Shown: in pieces, positions 15,574-23,902 of the stretch
How positions within the stretch are numbered: the first letter of the stretch is position 1
How the letters are laid out: every line of letters starts with the position of its first letter
From: Lautropia dentalis
Lineage (GTDB): Bacteria; Pseudomonadota; Gammaproteobacteria; Burkholderiales; Burkholderiaceae_E
DNA: 64,000 bases
Assembly: GCF_003892345.1 (NCBI RefSeq)
Contig: NZ_RRUE01000002.1
Span: forward strand, 1,226,667 to 1,290,666
Direction of reading: 5' to 3'
Position numbers and translations under genes: made by a program
The notes under the pieces: model-generated
The model's input: the letters and a program-made list of their open reading frames with translations, nothing else
Told to the model about the DNA's origin: nothing
The model's database searches: none

Positions 15574-16866
15574 TTACTCGAACGAGGCCACGTTGGTGGC
15601 TTCCTGCCAGCGCATCAGGTCGATGACCCTGGAGGCCTGGGCACGAAGCTGTTCGCGGCTGGCGGTGTCGAGGGCGGGTACGGGCTGCGGCAGCATGGTG
15701 TTGGGGTCGATCTGCTGGCCGTTGACCTGGAACTCGAAGTGCAGGTGTGGACCGCTGGCCCAGCCGGTCTGGCCCACTTCGCCGATGACCTGACCCTGTT
15801 TGACGCTGTCGCCCAGCTTCAGCGAGGGCGAGAAGCGCGACATGTGGGCGTACAGGGTACGCTGCACGTCGTCGTGCTTGACGATGATGACATTGCCATA
15901 GCCGCGCTGCTGGCCGATGAACTCGACCTTGCCGTCGGCCACGGTACGGATTTTGGTGCCGGTGGGGGCGGCGTAGTCGATGCCCTTGTGGGCACGCCAG
16001 TCGCGGAATACGGGGTGGCGGCGGCCCAGCGTGAAGCCGGAGCTGATGCGGGTGTATTCGAGCGGCGAGCGCAGGAAGCGGCGCTTCAGGGCCTGGCCGT
16101 CGAAGCTGTAGTAGTCGCCTTCGCCATCGGGGCGGGCGAACCAGAGGGCGTCCAGCCGGCGCTTGCCGGAGACGTACTCGATGGCCAGGATGCGGCCCGG
16201 CTGGCCTTCTCCCACCGAGGCCGGGTCGACGAACATTTCGTAGACCAGGCGCAGGCGGTCGCCCTTCTTGACCTCGCGGTGAAAGTCGATGTCGGAACCG
16301 AACACCTCGGCGATGCGGGCGGTGATGGCCGACGGAATGCCGGCGGCATCGGTGGCGGCAAAGAGCGTGCTGGTGATGCGGGCCGAGCGGGTGACCAGGC
16401 GGCGTTCGAGCGTGTGGTTGACCACCTCGGCCGACCATTTGCCGTTTTTGAGCGACAGCAGCAGGCGCTGTGGCGGGGTGCTGCCCTGGCTGTCGTAGGG
16501 CAGCGGGTAGCTGAGCGACTGGATGTGGTTCTGCTGGTCGAGCGTGGCCGTGACGGTGGTGCCCGGCGTGAGGCCGAGCAGTTTGCGCGCGGTGCCGTTG
16601 CGGCGGACGAAGTCGATGAGGGACATGTCCTGCTGGCCGAGCTTGCGCAGCAGGCTGCCCACGGATTCGCCGCGGGAGATGGTGATTTCGCGGCGGAAGC
16701 TGCCGGCCGTGGGCAGGGCCTGCGGGGACAGGGAGACGGGTTCGATGATCCGGGCGTGCGGAGGCGGCTCTTCGGTCAGCGGAGCGACGGCGAAGGCGGT
16801 CAGGGTGGCGACGGACAGGGCCGCGCCAAGGGCTGAAGCGAGTCGTTTGCCGTGTGAGGTGTGCAT
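15574..16866 (-). CDS. M23-family murein endopeptidase, membrane-anchored or secreted
   Basis: 430 residues. An N-terminal signal or anchor helix (about 8-30), a LysM/OapA-like region (ITISRGESVGSLLRKLG) and a middle beta domain precede a C-terminal LytM/M23 zinc peptidase domain. Zinc-site residues are visible: H293 and D297 in HKGIDYAAP, YAHMSRF, and H374/H376 in GPHLHFEFQ. Such proteins cut peptide cross-links in peptidoglycan during growth or division. The frame is open upstream to 17460 across the tyrS promoter; ATG 16866 is the first that gives a signal sequence. It is divergent from tyrS. Confidence 0.88.
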   Translation of the reverse strand: MHTSHGKRLASALGAALSVATLTAFAVAPLTEEPPPHARIIEPVSLSPQALPTAGSFRREITISRGESVGSLLRKLGQQDMSLIDFVRRNGTARKLLGLTPGTTVTATLDQQNHIQSLSYPLPYDSQGSTPPQRLLLSLKNGKWSAEVVNHTLERRLVTRSARITSTLFAATDAAGIPSAITARIAEVFGSDIDFHREVKKGDRLRLVYEMFVDPASVGEGQPGRILAIEYVSGKRRLDALWFARPDGEGDYYSFDGQALKRRFLRSPLEYTRISSGFTLGRRHPVFRDWRAHKGIDYAAPTGTKIRTVADGKVEFIGQQRGYGNVIIVKHDDVQRTLYAHMSRFSPSLKLGDSVKQGQVIGEVGQTGWASGPHLHFEFQVNGQQIDPNTMLPQPVPALDTASREQLRAQASRVIDLMRWQEATNVASFE

Positions 16867-17257
16867 GCGGACAGTCGGAAGCGGGCTGCCCGGTCTTCTG
16901 GCGTCAGAGAACCGGGGGAAGAACTGGGCCGCCGCCTGAAAGCCTCGGGTAGAATCTTCGAGCAGAGGCGGGAGGCCAGATCGTACTGGCTGCTGTTCCC
17001 GTCTTTTTGGTGGGCGCCCCCGGACAGAGGGCGCGCGCACCGGCTCCCGGGCTTGCTGCGGCAAGACCCCTGCCGACGTGCCGGCCTGGTGGGCCGACGG
17101 GTGGCGGTCAGAGGGGTGCAGAAAGCCCCGGATGGTTGGGAACAGGCCGATAGACCCTGATTCTACCGTCAAACGCACGCTGGTCAGTCGCTTTTCATGC
17201 CCTTCCATGCAATCGGGCACACACAAACCCGTTAAGTTCTCACATTTTGGCCCAGTT
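16867..17257. other. 391-bp divergent promoter region (M23 peptidase / tyrS)
   Basis: No gene. GC-rich except for the last 40 bp before tyrS. It must contain both promoters, but I see no convincing -35/-10 pair. Confidence 0.5.
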
Positions 17258-18478
17258 ATGTCATCCAGTGATCCTATCGAACAGACCGTCCAGCAGTCCA
17301 TGACCCTGATCAGGCGGGGTATCGACGAGTTGCTCGTGGAAGAGGAACTCGCGAACAAGCTTCGCCGCAGTGCGCGCGAGGGCACGCCGCTGCGCATCAA
17401 GCTGGGGCTGGACCCGACGGCGCCCGACCTGCATCTGGGCCATACGGTGGTGCTGAACAAGATGCGCCAGCTGCAGGATCTGGGGCATCAGGTGATCTTC
17501 CTGATCGGTGACTTCACGGCGTCGATCGGTGATCCGTCGGGGCGCAACGTGACCCGGCCGCCGCTCACGCCGGAGCAGATCCGCGAGAACGCCGAGACCT
17601 ACTTCCGGCAGGCCAGCCTGGTGCTGAATCCTGAGCGCACCGAGATCCGCTACAACTCGGTCTGGAGCGAGGCGCTGGGCACGCGGGGCATGGTGCAGCT
17701 GGCCTCGCGCTACACGGTGGCGCGCATTCTGGAACGCGACGACTTTACCAAACGGATGAAGGCCGGTGTGCCGATTTCGGTGCATGAAATGCTGTACCCG
17801 CTGATGCAGGGCTATGACTCGGTGGCGCTGCAGTCCGATCTGGAGCTGGGCGGCACGGACCAGAAGTTCAACCTGCTGGTGGGGCGCGAGCTGCAGCGCG
17901 AGTACGGGCAGGAGCCACAGTGTGTGCTGACCATGCCGCTGCTGGAAGGGCTGGATGGCGTCGAGAAGATGTCGAAGTCCAAGGGCAACTACGTGGGCAT
18001 CACCGAACCGGCGAATACGATGTTCGCGAAGGTGATGTCGATCTCCGACACGATGATGTGGCGCTATTTCACGCTGTTGTCGTTCCGGTCGATGGACGAG
18101 ATCGACCAGCTGAAGGCCGAATGCGAGGCTGGGCGCAATCCGAAGGAGGCCAAGGTGCTGCTGGCGCGCGAGCTGGTGGACCGCTTCCATGGCGCCGGTG
18201 CCAGCGAGGCGGCGGTAGAGGATTTCGAGCTGCGCGCCCGCGGCGGCGTGCCGGACGAGATCGAGGAGGTGAAGCTCTCGCCGGCGCCCAGGGGCATCGT
18301 GGCGGTGCTGCGTGACAGCGGGCTGGTGCCGTCGGCCTCGGAGGCTGGCCGGATGCTGGCACAGGGTGGTGTGCGGGTGGATGGCTCGGTGGTGTCCGAC
18401 CGCGGTCTGGAGCTGGCTGCGGGCACTTATGTGGTGCAGGTGGGCAAGCGCAAGTTCCGGCGGGTGGTGCTGGGGTGA
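17258..18478 (+). CDS. tyrS: tyrosyl-tRNA synthetase
   Basis: 406-residue class I aminoacyl-tRNA synthetase. The HIGH signature appears as HLGH at about 58 in PDLHLGHTV, and KMSKS at 237 in VEKMSKSKGN. It has a C-terminal S4 RNA-binding domain (about 340-400, ASEAGRMLAQGGVRVDG). Frames upstream of ATG 17258 do not match the family. The stop overlaps the GTG start of the next gene, so the two are co-translated. Confidence 0.97.
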   Translation: MSSSDPIEQTVQQSMTLIRRGIDELLVEEELANKLRRSAREGTPLRIKLGLDPTAPDLHLGHTVVLNKMRQLQDLGHQVIFLIGDFTASIGDPSGRNVTRPPLTPEQIRENAETYFRQASLVLNPERTEIRYNSVWSEALGTRGMVQLASRYTVARILERDDFTKRMKAGVPISVHEMLYPLMQGYDSVALQSDLELGGTDQKFNLLVGRELQREYGQEPQCVLTMPLLEGLDGVEKMSKSKGNYVGITEPANTMFAKVMSISDTMMWRYFTLLSFRSMDEIDQLKAECEAGRNPKEAKVLLARELVDRFHGAGASEAAVEDFELRARGGVPDEIEEVKLSPAPRGIVAVLRDSGLVPSASEAGRMLAQGGVRVDGSVVSDRGLELAAGTYVVQVGKRKFRRVVLG

Positions 18479-19365
18479 GCGATCGTGACGGGATGAGCGC
18501 GGGGGCGGTGCAAAATGGCGCCGGACCCGGACCCGGACCCGGACCCGGACCCGGACCCGGGCTTGGTTCTGGAACTGGGTCTGGAATTGCGCCCGAAGCT
18601 GGTGCCTGCGCAGGAGCCGGAGCAGCCGTTTGTGCTGCAACGGGCATTGACAGGGGTACCAGTCCGCTGCCGGGGCTGGAACCGGGGACGCTGCCCGATG
18701 GCGTGCGGCTGGTGCTGGTGCGCCACGGTGAGACCGACTGGAACATGGCCCGCCGCATTCAGGGGCAGCTGGACGAGCCGCTGAACGATACGGGACGCCA
18801 GCAGGCCCGGGCGGCGGCAGCGCGGTTTGCACCGGACATGGTGGATGCCATCCTTTGCAGCGATCTGGGGCGGGCGGCACAGACGGCCGCGCCCCTCGGT
18901 GAGGCCACGGGGGTGACGGTACAGCCGCAGGCGGTCTGGCGGGAGCGGCATTTCGGCCGCTTCCAGGGATGGCGCTATGCCGAGATTGCCGAACAGGCAC
19001 CGGCGGTGTTTGCGCGCATCGAGGCGCGTGATCCCGATCTGGATCTGGACGGGGGCGAGAGCCTGCTGCAGGTACGGGCACGCATCGACGCGGCGCTGCA
19101 GGCGCTGGTGGCGCGGTATCGGGGGCAGCGCGTGGTGGTGGTGAGTCACGGTGGTGTGCTCGATGCCGTCTACCGGCTGGTGACGGGCAAGCCGGTATCC
19201 GAGCCGCGCGACTTTCCCATTCACAATGCCTGCATCTGCCGGCTGCACTGGGTGGACGGGCAGTGGCACATCGACCGCTGGGCCGACATCGACCATCTGC
19301 TGGACAGTCAGGACGAGATCGATCCGCGCAGCCGGCCGGCTGCCCTGCTGGGGCGGGTGGGGTAA
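18475..19365 (+). CDS. histidine phosphatase (phosphoglycerate mutase-like) with a repetitive N-terminal extension
   Basis: 296 residues from a GTG overlapping the tyrS stop (ATG at 18493 also possible). The catalytic core starts at about 77: LVRHGETDWN with the nucleophile H84, then ILCSDLGRAAQTA, and the second His H225 in VVVSHGGVLDAVYR. Family enzymes are usually 200-220 residues. The extra 75 residues are Gly/Pro/Ala-rich, encoded partly by six GGACCC units (18523-18558). The substrate is unknown; the family includes alpha-ribazole phosphatases and broad phosphatases. The extension may be poorly conserved or not translated if an internal start is used. Confidence 0.82.
   Translation: MSDRDGMSAGAVQNGAGPGPGPGPGPGPGLGSGTGSGIAPEAGACAGAGAAVCAATGIDRGTSPLPGLEPGTLPDGVRLVLVRHGETDWNMARRIQGQLDEPLNDTGRQQARAAAARFAPDMVDAILCSDLGRAAQTAAPLGEATGVTVQPQAVWRERHFGRFQGWRYAEIAEQAPAVFARIEARDPDLDLDGGESLLQVRARIDAALQALVARYRGQRVVVVSHGGVLDAVYRLVTGKPVSEPRDFPIHNACICRLHWVDGQWHIDRWADIDHLLDSQDEIDPRSRPAALLGRVG
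18523..18558 (+). repeat. hexanucleotide repeat (GGACCC) x6 inside a coding region
   Basis: Six perfect units encode a Gly-Pro string. Gain or loss of units keeps the frame. Confidence 0.9.
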
Positions 19366-19676
19366 TCAGTTTCTATGGACGCTGCCCCAGGGAGCGATCA
19401 TGATGGCCGGCGGTTCATGCCGTGATGATGGTCGGGGGCTCAGGCCGGGTCTGGCTGGCCAAAGCACCCCGCTTGTCCGGGAATGGCCATGGTAACGGGA
19501 CACGAACATGGTACGAGGCGGGGCATGACAGGCCAGTTGGCTGCAGGGGCTGTGCTGGTGGCGCGTCGCGGCCCGTTTGGCTAAACTCATTGCGTTCATC
19601 TTCCCCTGGAGGCCCCCTGCTGTGACGGGCGCTTCCGCCTGACTGGCTGCCTTTCGGCTGCCCCGGAGTACATCGC
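19366..19676. other. 311-bp gap before glyA
   Basis: Holds copy 2 of the second dispersed repeat (19447-19500) and the glyA leader. No gene is seen. TAAACT at about 19581 could be a -10 box for glyA, without a good -35. Confidence 0.5.
19447..19500 (+). repeat. second dispersed repeat family, copy 2
   Basis: CTGGCTGGCCAAAGCACC, TGTCCGGGA and CATGGTAACGGG in the same order as at 11368-11421. An extra CGAACATGGTACGAGG follows. Confidence 0.55.
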
Positions 19677-20921
19677 ATGTTTGATCGCAAGCAGACCCTC
19701 GCCCAGGTCGATCCCGCCCTGTGGGATGCCATCCGTCACGAAGACCAGCGCCAGGAAGCGCACATCGAGCTGATCGCCTCGGAAAACTACACCAGCCCGG
19801 CCGTGATGGAAGCGCAGGGCAGCCAGCTCACCAACAAGTACGCCGAGGGCTATCCGGGCAAGCGCTACTACGGGGGCTGCGAGTTCGTGGACGTGGCCGA
19901 GCAGCTGGCGCTGGACCGCGTGAAGCAGCTCTTCGGGGCCGAGGCGGCCAACGTGCAGCCCAACTCCGGTTCGCAGGCCAACCAGGCCGTGTTTCTGGGG
20001 CTGGCCAAGCCGGGTGACACCATTCTGGGCATGTCGCTGGCCATGGGCGGTCACCTGACGCACGGTTCGCCGGTCAACATGTCGGGGCGCTGGTTCAATG
20101 TGGTGTCGTACGGCCTGAACGAGAAGGAAGAGATCGATTACGACCAGATGGAACGGCTGGCGCACGAGCACAGGCCGCGCATCATCATTGCCGGGGCCTC
20201 GGCCTATTCGCTGGTGATCGACTGGGCCCGCTTCGCCCGCGTGGCGAAGGACGTGGGTGCCATCTTCATGGTCGACATGGCGCACTATGCCGGGCTGATT
20301 GCCGGGGGCGTGTACCCCAACCCGGTGCCGCATGCCGACGTGGTCACCTCCACCACGCACAAGAGCCTGCGCGGTCCGCGCGGCGGTTTCATCCTGATGA
20401 AGCCCGAGCATGAGAAGGCCATCAACTCGGCCATCTTCCCGGGCCTGCAGGGTGGGCCGCTGATGCACGTGATCGCCGGCAAGGCGGTGGCTTTCAGGGA
20501 GGCGCTGGAGCCGGCCTTCAAGACCTATGCGCAGCAGGTGGTGGCCAACGCTGCCGCGCTGGCCGACACGCTGACGGAGAAGGGCTTCCGCATCGTTTCG
20601 GGCCGCACCGAGTCTCATGTGATGCTGGTGGACCTGCGTTCGCGCGGCATCACTGGCAAGGAGGCCGAGGCGGCGCTGGGCAAGGCTCACATCACGGTCA
20701 ACAAGAATGCCATTCCGAACGACCCGGAAAAACCGTTCGTGACCAGTGGTATCCGCGTCGGTTCGCCGGCCATGACCACCCGTGGCTTTGGTACGCAGGA
20801 AGCCCGTCTGGTGGGCGAGCTGATTTCCGACGTGCTCGACCATCCGGACGACGAGGCCCATCTGGCGAAGATCCGCGAGCGTGTGGGTGCGCTGACGGCC
20901 CGCTTCCCCGTGTACGGCTGA
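19677..20921 (+). CDS. glyA: serine hydroxymethyltransferase
   Basis: 414-residue PLP enzyme interconverting serine and glycine while charging tetrahydrofolate with one-carbon units. The PLP-binding Lys is K229 in [13 protein letters not shown]. Other landmarks are [27 protein letters not shown] and [14 protein letters not shown]. Full length. It heads the gene run leading into nrdR and the rib genes, although nrdR seems to have its own promoter. Confidence 0.98.
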   Translation: MFDRKQTLAQVDPALWDAIRHEDQRQEAHIELIASENYTSPAVMEAQGSQLTNKYAEGYPGKRYYGGCEFVDVAEQLALDRVKQLFGAEAANVQPNSGSQANQAVFLGLAKPGDTILGMSLAMGGHLTHGSPVNMSGRWFNVVSYGLNEKEEIDYDQMERLAHEHRPRIIIAGASAYSLVIDWARFARVAKDVGAIFMVDMAHYAGLIAGGVYPNPVPHADVVTSTTHKSLRGPRGGFILMKPEHEKAINSAIFPGLQGGPLMHVIAGKAVAFREALEPAFKTYAQQVVANAAALADTLTEKGFRIVSGRTESHVMLVDLRSRGITGKEAEAALGKAHITVNKNAIPNDPEKPFVTSGIRVGSPAMTTRGFGTQEARLVGELISDVLDHPDDEAHLAKIRERVGALTARFPVYG

Positions 20922-21005
20922 GATTTTCCGCTGGCGCTGCCGTGTGCCCGGCGGTCATGGTGGCCGCAGCCCTTGCGGCCGGTCGTGTCCGGGTACACGC
21001 ATCGC

Positions 21006-21033
21006 TTTACGAAAGTCGATTGAATGCGATAAT
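21006..21033 (+). promoter_or_regulatory. putative promoter immediately before nrdR
   Basis: TTTACG (21006-21011) and GATAAT (21028-21033) are 16 bp apart. The -10 ends five bases before the nrdR ATG, so transcription would begin at or next to the start codon. Confidence 0.5.
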
Positions 21034-21038
21034 GAAGC

Positions 21039-21599
21039 ATGCATTGTCCATTCTGTAACCACGCCGATACCCAGGTGATGGAAACCCGCGAGCTGGAAGG
21101 CGGCGACAGCATTCGCCGCCGGCGCCGCTGCGCGGGTTGCGACCGTCGCTTCACCACCTACGAGCGGATTGAGCTGTCGATGCCGGATGTCCTGAAGAGC
21201 GACGGCCGGCGCGTTCCCTACGAGCGCTCCAAGCTCGAGTATTCGATGAAGCTGGCGCTGCGCAAGCGCCCCGTGTCCGAAGAGGCACTGGACAATGCGC
21301 TCGATCAGGTCGAGACGCGGCTCTTCAAGCTGGGCGTGCGCGAAATTCCCAGCAACACCATTGGCGAGCACGTGATGCGCGTGTTGCGCGACCTCGATAC
21401 GGTGGCTTACATCCGGTTTGCATCGGTTTACCGGCAGTTCGAGGATATCGAAGCCTTTGCCGACGCCATTCAGGAGATCGGTGCCCGTGCCCCGGAAGGC
21501 ACCCCTGCCGGGGAGGACGTGCCGGCGCCTTCGCCGGCGCCGGTGCCGCCGGGGGCGGCCATCGCATCACGGGCAGGCCATTCTTCCCGCAAACGCTGA
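21039..21599 (+). CDS. nrdR: transcriptional repressor NrdR
   Basis: 186 residues. Represses ribonucleotide reductase genes in response to ATP/dATP. The N-terminal zinc ribbon has C3, C6, C31 and C34 (MHCPFCNH... CAGCDRRF), followed by an ATP-cone (about 49-139, [20 protein letters not shown]). The C-terminal tail after residue 150 is longer than usual and Ala/Pro-rich. The stop overlaps the ribD ATG. The usual location is beside glyA and ribD in this order of bacteria. Confidence 0.96.
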   Translation: MHCPFCNHADTQVMETRELEGGDSIRRRRRCAGCDRRFTTYERIELSMPDVLKSDGRRVPYERSKLEYSMKLALRKRPVSEEALDNALDQVETRLFKLGVREIPSNTIGEHVMRVLRDLDTVAYIRFASVYRQFEDIEAFADAIQEIGARAPEGTPAGEDVPAPSPAPVPPGAAIASRAGHSSRKR

Positions 21600-22747
21600 T
21601 GTTCGACGCACACGACCAGCGGTTCATGCAGCGTGCCCTCGATCTGGCACGGCAGGGGCTCAATACCACCATGCCCAACCCGCGGGTGGGCTGCGTTGTC
21701 GTTCGCGATGGCGAGGTGGTGGGCGAGGGCTGGCATCGGCGGGCGGGTGAGCCGCATGCGGAGGTGCATGCGCTGCGCCAGGCGGGCGCGCGGGCACGTG
21801 GTGCCACGGCCTATGTCACGCTCGAACCCTGTGCGCATCACGGGCGCACGCCTCCCTGTGCCGACCGGCTGGTCGAGGCGGGGGTGGCGCGGGTAGTGGC
21901 CGCCATGGAAGATCCCAACCCGCTGGTCAACGGGCAGGGGCTGGCGCGTCTGCAGGCTGCCGGTATCGATGTTCGGTGTGGGTTGCTGCGCGAGCAGGCA
22001 CACGAACTGAATGAGGGGTTCATTGCCCGGATGCAGCGGGGCTGGCCGTGGGTGCGCGTCAAGGCCGCGACTTCGCTGGATGGCTTCATTGCGCTGCCCT
22101 CGGGCGAGAGCCAGTGGATCACCGGCGAAGCAGCCCGGGCCGACGGCCATGCTTGGCGGGCGCGGGCCAGTGCCATCCTGACGGGCAGCGGCACCGTGCG
22201 GGCCGACGATCCGGCCATGACCGTGCGCCATGTGGCGGTGGAGCGCCAGCCCGTGCGCGTGGTGGTGGACGCCCGGCTGCAGGTGGGCAGTCATGCCGCG
22301 GTGTTCGGGCCGGGCGAGGTCTGGGTGGCCCATGCGCTGCCGCCGGAATGGCCGGATGACGGGCATCGTCAGCGGCTGATCGACCGGGGCGTGCGGCTGC
22401 TGTATCTGCCGGCGGCCGACGGGCGGCACGTGGACCTGAAAGCGCTGTTGATGGAAATGGGACGCGCCGGTTTCAACGAGGTGCATGTCGAAGCGGGCGC
22501 AGGGCTGAATGCGGCGCTGCTGAAGGACGGACTGGTGGACGAGCTGCTGCTCTATCTGGCACCTTCGCTGCTCGGGCAGGGGCTGCCGGCTTTTGCGCTG
22601 CCGGCGGTGGCGGGACTGGAGAAGCGGATCCGGCTGGCCTGGCGGGACGTGACGCCGGTGGGGGACGACCTGCGCGTGCGGCTGCGGGTGCAGCGGGAAG
22701 CCGACCTGGAGCAGGCAGGCGCCGGGCCGGCAGACAGGGGGAGCTGA
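21599..22747 (+). CDS. ribD: bifunctional riboflavin deaminase/reductase
   Basis: 382 residues. The N-terminal deaminase (about 1-145) has zinc residues H53/E55 (PHAEVHAL), C78 and C87 (PCAHHGRTPPC). The C-terminal reductase (about 147-365) has VKAATSLDGFIAL, GSGTVRADDP and the late EAGAGLNAALL. It catalyses the second and third steps of riboflavin synthesis from the GTP-derived pyrimidine. The ATG overlaps the nrdR stop. Confidence 0.97.
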   Translation: MFDAHDQRFMQRALDLARQGLNTTMPNPRVGCVVVRDGEVVGEGWHRRAGEPHAEVHALRQAGARARGATAYVTLEPCAHHGRTPPCADRLVEAGVARVVAAMEDPNPLVNGQGLARLQAAGIDVRCGLLREQAHELNEGFIARMQRGWPWVRVKAATSLDGFIALPSGESQWITGEAARADGHAWRARASAILTGSGTVRADDPAMTVRHVAVERQPVRVVVDARLQVGSHAAVFGPGEVWVAHALPPEWPDDGHRQRLIDRGVRLLYLPAADGRHVDLKALLMEMGRAGFNEVHVEAGAGLNAALLKDGLVDELLLYLAPSLLGQGLPAFALPAVAGLEKRIRLAWRDVTPVGDDLRVRLRVQREADLEQAGAGPADRGS

Positions 22748-22764
22748 TCATCCACGGCCGGTGC

Positions 22765-22814
22765 GGGGCGAATGAGCCCCTGACACGCGCTGCTGCCGGT
22801 GCGGTGCTGGCCGG
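22765..22814 (+). repeat. dispersed intergenic repeat, member 4
   Basis: Core GGGGCGAATGAGCCCCTGAC, followed by ACGCGCTGCTGCCGGTGCG. It is repeated almost exactly 120 bp downstream. Confidence 0.7.
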
Positions 22815-22873
22815 CGTTGCCCAGCCTGGCATCGCGGCCGCCCTGTTTGTGCAGCGCCCTGTCAGCACATGGC

Positions 22874-22935
22874 GGGGCCAGCGCGGGGATGAATGAGCCC
22901 ATGACACGCTCTGCTGCCGGTGCGATGCGGGCCGG
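22874..22935 (+). repeat. dispersed intergenic repeat, member 5
   Basis: GGGGCCAGCGCGGGGATGA, then ATGAGCCCATGACACGCTC and TGCTGCCGGTGCG. This is the copy closest to the family consensus. Confidence 0.7.
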
Positions 22936-23036
22936 CTGGATGTCCTGGTGGCGGGGTGCAGGGGTACACTCATGCCACCGCCATGCTCACCGGTGCGCGG
23001 GATAATTACGTATTGCGTTTTCTGGAAGATTTCACG

Positions 23037-23750
23037 ATGTTCACAGGTATCGTTGCTGCCGTCGGCGCCATTCGCCAGGTGGAACCACTGGCCGGGGGCA
23101 GTGGGGTGCGGCTGGATGTGGAGGCGGGTCAGCTGGGCATGGAGGATGTGGCCCTGGGGGATTCCATTGCCATTCAGGGCGCCTGCATGACCGTGGTCGG
23201 CAAGACGGCCGACGGTTTTACCGTGGACGTGTCGGCCGAGAGTCTCAGACGTACGGTGGGCCTGTCGGCACCGGGGCCGGTCAATCTGGAAAAGGCCATG
23301 CGCCTGTCGGACCGCGTGGGGGGGCATCTGGTGTCCGGTCATGTGGACGGGCAAGGGGTGGTGCGCCGCTTCGAACCCGTGGGCGAAAGCCATCTGCTGG
23401 AGATTCTGGCGCCTGCCGCCATGGCCGGTTTTCTGGTCTACAAGGGCTCGATCACGGTGGATGGCGTGAGCCTCACCGTCAACCATGTGGAAGACCCGCC
23501 GGTTGCCGATGTGGTGGATCCGCAGTGGCCGGCCGATTCGCGGGCGGTGCTGCTGGACGGAGGCCCCCTGTGCTGTGCCTTCCAGATCAACCTCATCCCG
23601 CATACCGTGGCGCACACCACGCTCCAGCGCCTGCGCCCGGGCGACCGCGTCAATCTGGAAATCGACACCGTGGCCCGTTATCTGGCCCGCATGCGCGATG
23701 TGGAGGCGCAGCGCGGGATCAAACCGGAGGCTGGCCTGACCGCGGACTGA
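23037..23750 (+). CDS. ribE: riboflavin synthase alpha chain
   Basis: 237 residues. Dismutates 6,7-dimethyl-8-ribityllumazine to riboflavin. It starts with the hallmark MFTGIV and has two lumazine-binding barrels; KGSITVDGVSLTVN marks the second, and GHLVSGHVDG joins them. It is about 20 residues longer than common homologues because of an insert near 160-180 (VADVVDPQWPADSRAV). The open frame extends upstream to 22920, but MFTGIV fixes the start. Confidence 0.96.
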   Translation: MFTGIVAAVGAIRQVEPLAGGSGVRLDVEAGQLGMEDVALGDSIAIQGACMTVVGKTADGFTVDVSAESLRRTVGLSAPGPVNLEKAMRLSDRVGGHLVSGHVDGQGVVRRFEPVGESHLLEILAPAAMAGFLVYKGSITVDGVSLTVNHVEDPPVADVVDPQWPADSRAVLLDGGPLCCAFQINLIPHTVAHTTLQRLRPGDRVNLEIDTVARYLARMRDVEAQRGIKPEAGLTAD

Positions 23751-23797
23751 TGTCTGCCCGTACGGCGCCGGCCCACCGGGACTGGTTGCAGGCTTGA

Positions 23798-23840
23798 TGC
23801 CCGAATCATCGGGCACCTGATACCGGAACCATTGGGTATC
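23798..23840 (+). promoter_or_regulatory. two consecutive hairpins upstream of ribBA
   Basis: TGCCCGA-ATCA-TCGGGCA (23798-23815) and GATACC/GGTATC (23819-23840, ten-base loop) lie back to back, 60-100 bp before the ribBA start. They could terminate the ribE transcript or regulate ribBA. No U-tract is present, and they do not match the FMN riboswitch. Confidence 0.45.
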
Positions 23841-23902
23841 CGGCGCAGCGCCTGACGGCAGGGCCCCTACAGAATTCACTGTAATAGAAGCAGGAGAAAT
23901 CC

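Larger units (their letters stand above)
22748..23036. other. 289-bp gap between ribD and ribE with two repeat members
   Basis: Contains two direct copies of the first dispersed repeat (22765-22814 and 22885-22935), about 120 bp apart, and then the ribE leader. I looked here for an FMN riboswitch and did not see its conserved stems. Confidence 0.65.

Noticed and set aside
23751-23902. FMN riboswitch before ribBA or ribE
   Set aside because: The conserved RFN stems and loops could not be found in 22748-23036 or 23751-23902; only simple hairpins are present.
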